Source: Candidatus Rokuibacteriota bacterium (GTDB taxonomy: Bacteria; JAUVQV01). From it: a stretch of 8,038 nucleotides of DNA. Every line of letters starts with the position of its first letter. Position 1 is the first letter of the stretch. The position numbers were made by a program, and so were the translations under genes. Shown piece after piece: positions 5,893 through 8,038 of this stretch. The stretch lies in NCBI GenBank assembly GCA_030597995.1, contig JAUVQV010000026.1, forward strand, positions 1-8,038, written 5' to 3'. Under the pieces are notes generated by a model. That model was not told the origin of the DNA, made no database searches, and saw only the letters and a program-made list of their open reading frames with translations.

Positions 5893-6972
5893 GTGCGCGA
5901 GCGGACAAAAAATGATTTCTACGAGGTGCTGGGTATTCCCCGAACCGCCACCCCCGAGGAAGTGAAAAAGGCCTACCGGGCCCGGGCCCTCCAGTACCAT
6001 CCGGACCGGAACCCGGGCGACAAGGAGGCCGAAAAACTCTTCAAGGAGGCGTCAGAGGCCTATGAAGCTCTCGGCGATCCCCAGAAGAGAGAACTGTATG
6101 ACACTTACGGTTTTGCTGGCCTCAGGGGGACCGACTTCCACCCTTTTACCTCTTCCGAGGACATCTTCTCATCCTTCGGCGATATCTTTGGAGATCTTTT
6201 CGGTTTCGGTCGCATGCGTCAGGCCTGGCACCGCGGATCAGACCTGCGCTACGTTTTGGAACTCACCTTCGTGGAAGCCGCCAAGGGTGTAAAGAAAACT
6301 ATTGAGATCGAGCGTCCTGTCGTCTGCCCGTCCTGCCAGGGAAGCCGGGCCGAGCCGGGAACGGAGGTCGAAGCCTGCCGTCAATGCGGCGGTCGGGGGC
6401 AGGTCATCCGATCCCATGGATTCTTAAACATCAGCTCCACCTGCCCCCTCTGCCGGGGAGAGGGGCAGGTGATCCCCGAGCGTTGCCGCAAATGCCGGGG
6501 AGCGGGGCAGGTCAAGGAGAAGCGACCCCTCGAAGTCGAGATTCCAGCCGGGGTAGAGGAGGAGTCCGTCCTCCGCCTCCGGGACGAGGGAATGCCCAGC
6601 ATGGGCGGCGGTCCAACCGGAGACCTCCTCATCGTCATCACTGTCAAAGAGCACGAGTTCTTCCAACGCCGGGGGTTGGACCTTTACCTGAGTTACCCGA
6701 TCTCTATCGTCCAGGCCGCCCTGGGCGACACGGTGGCAATTCCCTCTCTCGACGGGGACCGGGAATTGACTATTCCCCCGGGGACGCAGCCCAAGACCAT
6801 ACTGCAGATCAAGGGAGGGGGGATTAGGGCCGGAAGACAGCGGGGAAACCTTCTGGCCCAGGTAGAAGTCAAGGTTCCCACCCGGCTTAGCGCGGAACAA
6901 AAGGAAATTCTGAGAGCATTCGCCGCCACCGAGAGAAAATCAGCCAAGGAAAAAAAATGGTGGAATTTGTAG
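5893..6972 (+). CDS. dnaJ: Class A J-protein co-chaperone DnaJ
   Basis: The 359-residue product (E. coli DnaJ has 376) captures unfolded proteins and stimulates the DnaK ATPase. The J domain (about 7-70) carries the essential HPD at 36-38. The Gly/Phe linker (about 73-108) is poor in long glycine runs but has two DIF motifs (90-92, 97-99), known in other DnaJ proteins to affect DnaK cycling. Four zinc-binding CxxC pairs follow at 145/148, 162/165, 184/187 and 198/201; the first repeat ends GSR rather than GxG. The C-terminal beta domains bind client protein and lead to a dimerisation region, ending in KKWWNL. GTG is chosen for its ribosome binding site. dnaK and grpE are not adjacent, so this could be a second DnaJ paralogue. 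It is probably cotranscribed with the AAA+ gene 84 bp downstream. Confidence 0.93.
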   Translation: MRERTKNDFYEVLGIPRTATPEEVKKAYRARALQYHPDRNPGDKEAEKLFKEASEAYEALGDPQKRELYDTYGFAGLRGTDFHPFTSSEDIFSSFGDIFGDLFGFGRMRQAWHRGSDLRYVLELTFVEAAKGVKKTIEIERPVVCPSCQGSRAEPGTEVEACRQCGGRGQVIRSHGFLNISSTCPLCRGEGQVIPERCRKCRGAGQVKEKRPLEVEIPAGVEEESVLRLRDEGMPSMGGGPTGDLLIVITVKEHEFFQRRGLDLYLSYPISIVQAALGDTVAIPSLDGDRELTIPPGTQPKTILQIKGGGIRAGRQRGNLLAQVEVKVPTRLSAEQKEILRAFAATERKSAKEKKWWNL

Positions 6973-6977
6973 TTCCG

Positions 6978-7031
6978 CGCCGTATATTGAAAAGGACGGC
7001 GACATCACAAAACGCCATTCCGCGAACGGAA
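6978..7031 (+). other. Two short hairpins between dnaJ and the ClpX-like gene
   Basis: CGCCGT (6978-6983) pairs with ACGGCG (6996-7001), and TTCCG (7018-7022) pairs with CGGAA (7027-7031) around a CGAA loop. Neither has a following T-run, so they are unlikely to stop transcription fully. They may affect mRNA stability or the ratio of the two products. The stems are short and could be chance. Confidence 0.25.
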
Positions 7032-7056
7032 GGGAGCAAAAAGTCCGGGGATTACC

Positions 7057-8038
7057 ATGGCTGATAAAGAGTTTCTCGATCCTAAGGAGGTCGAAAAGGA
7101 ACTGAAGGAATTTCTGGGGAAAAAGTTCGGCAAACAGGTGCAGCTTGCCGGCGCCTTCCCACTCGCGGTAGCCCGGCCGGAGGAGGATTCGACCCCGGGT
7201 GGGGAGAAAAAAGGGGAAGAGAAGACCCCCGAAATCAGGTTCGATCTCAAGCCAGAGGAGCTTGAAGACTATCTCAACCAGTTTGTCGTGAAACAGGACC
7301 AGGCGAAGGAAATTCTGGCCACCAAGATCTGCACCCATTATAACCGAGTCAAACTTCTGCAGGACAACCCGAATTCCAGCCGCTTCTCCAGCGTCGGACA
7401 TATCAAGAGCAACATCCTGATGATCGGGCCTACCGGGGTGGGGAAAACGTACATCATCAAGCTCATCGCGAAGAGGATCGGAATCCCCTTCGTGAAGGGA
7501 GACGCCACCAAGTTCAGCGAAACCGGGTACGTCGGCGGGGACGTCGATGATCTGGTGCGGGACCTGGTGCGAGAGTCGGGGGGGGATATCCGCCATGCCG
7601 AACACGGTATCATCTACATCGACGAGATAGACAAAATCGCCTCCTCGGCCTCCGCCTTCGGCCCGGATGTCTCCCGCGCCGGTGTGCAGCGCGGCCTACT
7701 GAAACTTATGGAGGAAACCGAGGTCGACCTGAGAGTCGCCCACGACGCCGTCTCCCAGATGGAGGCCCTCGAGGACTATCGTCGGACCGGCAAGAGGGAG
7801 AGGAAGACCGTAAACACCCGCAATATCCTCTTCATCCTGAGTGGAGCCTTCAACAGTCTGGACGAAATTGTCAAGCGCCGGCTGTCCCGGTCCGATATCG
7901 GCTTTCGCGCCACCAAGATGGCGGGAACCTGCTCGCCCACGTCGTACCTGAAGCAGTCCTCGGCCGAAGACCTTATCGCCTACGGTTTCGAGTCGGAGTT
8001 CGTCGGCCGCCTGCCGGTGGAAGTCTTCTTCGATCCCT
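7057..8038 (+). CDS. ClpX-like AAA+ unfoldase lacking the zinc-binding domain (3' end outside window)
   Basis: The first 327 codons are present. The protein should unfold substrates with ATP, probably feeding a peptidase. The N-terminus (1-75) is charged and has no cysteines, so the ClpX C4 zinc domain is missing. The AAA+ domain shows Walker A GPTGVGKT (124-131), pore loop GYVG (157-160), Walker B IIYIDE (185-190), sensor-1 region ILFILSGAF (257-265) and arginine-finger box GRLP with R318. DATKFSETGYVG, GPDVSRAGVQR and ILFI-SGAF resemble HslU. The N-terminal lead-in (about 80-103), SLDEIV, IGF (281-283) and EFVGRLPV resemble ClpX. A segment of about 43 residues before sensor 1, with YRRTGKRERK, replaces the ClpX RKH loop. 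The HslU I-domain is absent. ATG 7057 is the only reasonable start, with a weak GGGG ribosome binding site. It is probably in one operon with dnaJ. Confidence 0.88.
   Translation, partial: MADKEFLDPKEVEKELKEFLGKKFGKQVQLAGAFPLAVARPEEDSTPGGEKKGEEKTPEIRFDLKPEELEDYLNQFVVKQDQAKEILATKICTHYNRVKLLQDNPNSSRFSSVGHIKSNILMIGPTGVGKTYIIKLIAKRIGIPFVKGDATKFSETGYVGGDVDDLVRDLVRESGGDIRHAEHGIIYIDEIDKIASSASAFGPDVSRAGVQRGLLKLMEETEVDLRVAHDAVSQMEALEDYRRTGKRERKTVNTRNILFILSGAFNSLDEIVKRRLSRSDIGFRATKMAGTCSPTSYLKQSSAEDLIAYGFESEFVGRLPVEVFFDP

Noticed and set aside
6940..7605. 221-residue minus-strand reading frame over the end of dnaJ and the ClpX-like gene
   Set aside because: Antisense to Walker A and the pore loop of the ATPase; no domain of its own.

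Overview
The window is about 8 kb of GC-rich bacterial chromosome with five protein genes, all on the + strand and tightly packed. A dnaE–accA pair is joined by a 4-nt gap. This arrangement, the DnaE type and the lipoprotein signal in the first gene point to a Gram-negative (diderm) bacterium. A Desulfobacterota-type or related lineage is my best guess, mainly from the ClpX-like ATPase at the right end; no rRNA or other marker settles it.

Layout. Bases 1-48 hold nothing I can name. Bases 49-262 hold two related palindromic elements in inverted orientation, with three GC-rich hairpins between them and no credible gene; this looks like the remains of a small non-autonomous mobile element. A two-domain lipoprotein gene follows (290-1147). 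A good sigma-70-type promoter overlaps its stop codon and leads into dnaE (1220-4663, replicative DNA polymerase III alpha subunit). accA (4668-5642, acetyl-CoA carboxylase carboxyltransferase alpha subunit) starts with TTG, and its ribosome binding site lies in the last codons of dnaE. The 250-bp gap after accA carries an exact-consensus promoter, TTGACA-17 bp-TATAAT. Then come dnaJ (5893-6972, class A J-protein) and, after 84 bp, the first 327 codons of a ClpX-like AAA+ unfoldase (7057 to the window edge).

How the genes fit together. dnaE and accA are housekeeping genes for replication and for the first step of fatty acid synthesis, a pairing also seen in E. coli. dnaJ and the ClpX-like gene probably form a separate two-gene protein quality-control unit, with a substrate-capturing J-protein upstream of an unfoldase. 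The ATPase is the most unusual gene here. It lacks the ClpX zinc-binding domain, mixes HslU-like and ClpX-like signatures, keeps the IGF tripeptide that ClpX uses to dock on ClpP, and carries a basic insert where ClpX has its RKH loop.

The most novel-looking items are the paired palindromes (same core, opposite orientation, fully compensated stem changes) and the hybrid ClpX/HslU-type ATPase next to dnaJ.
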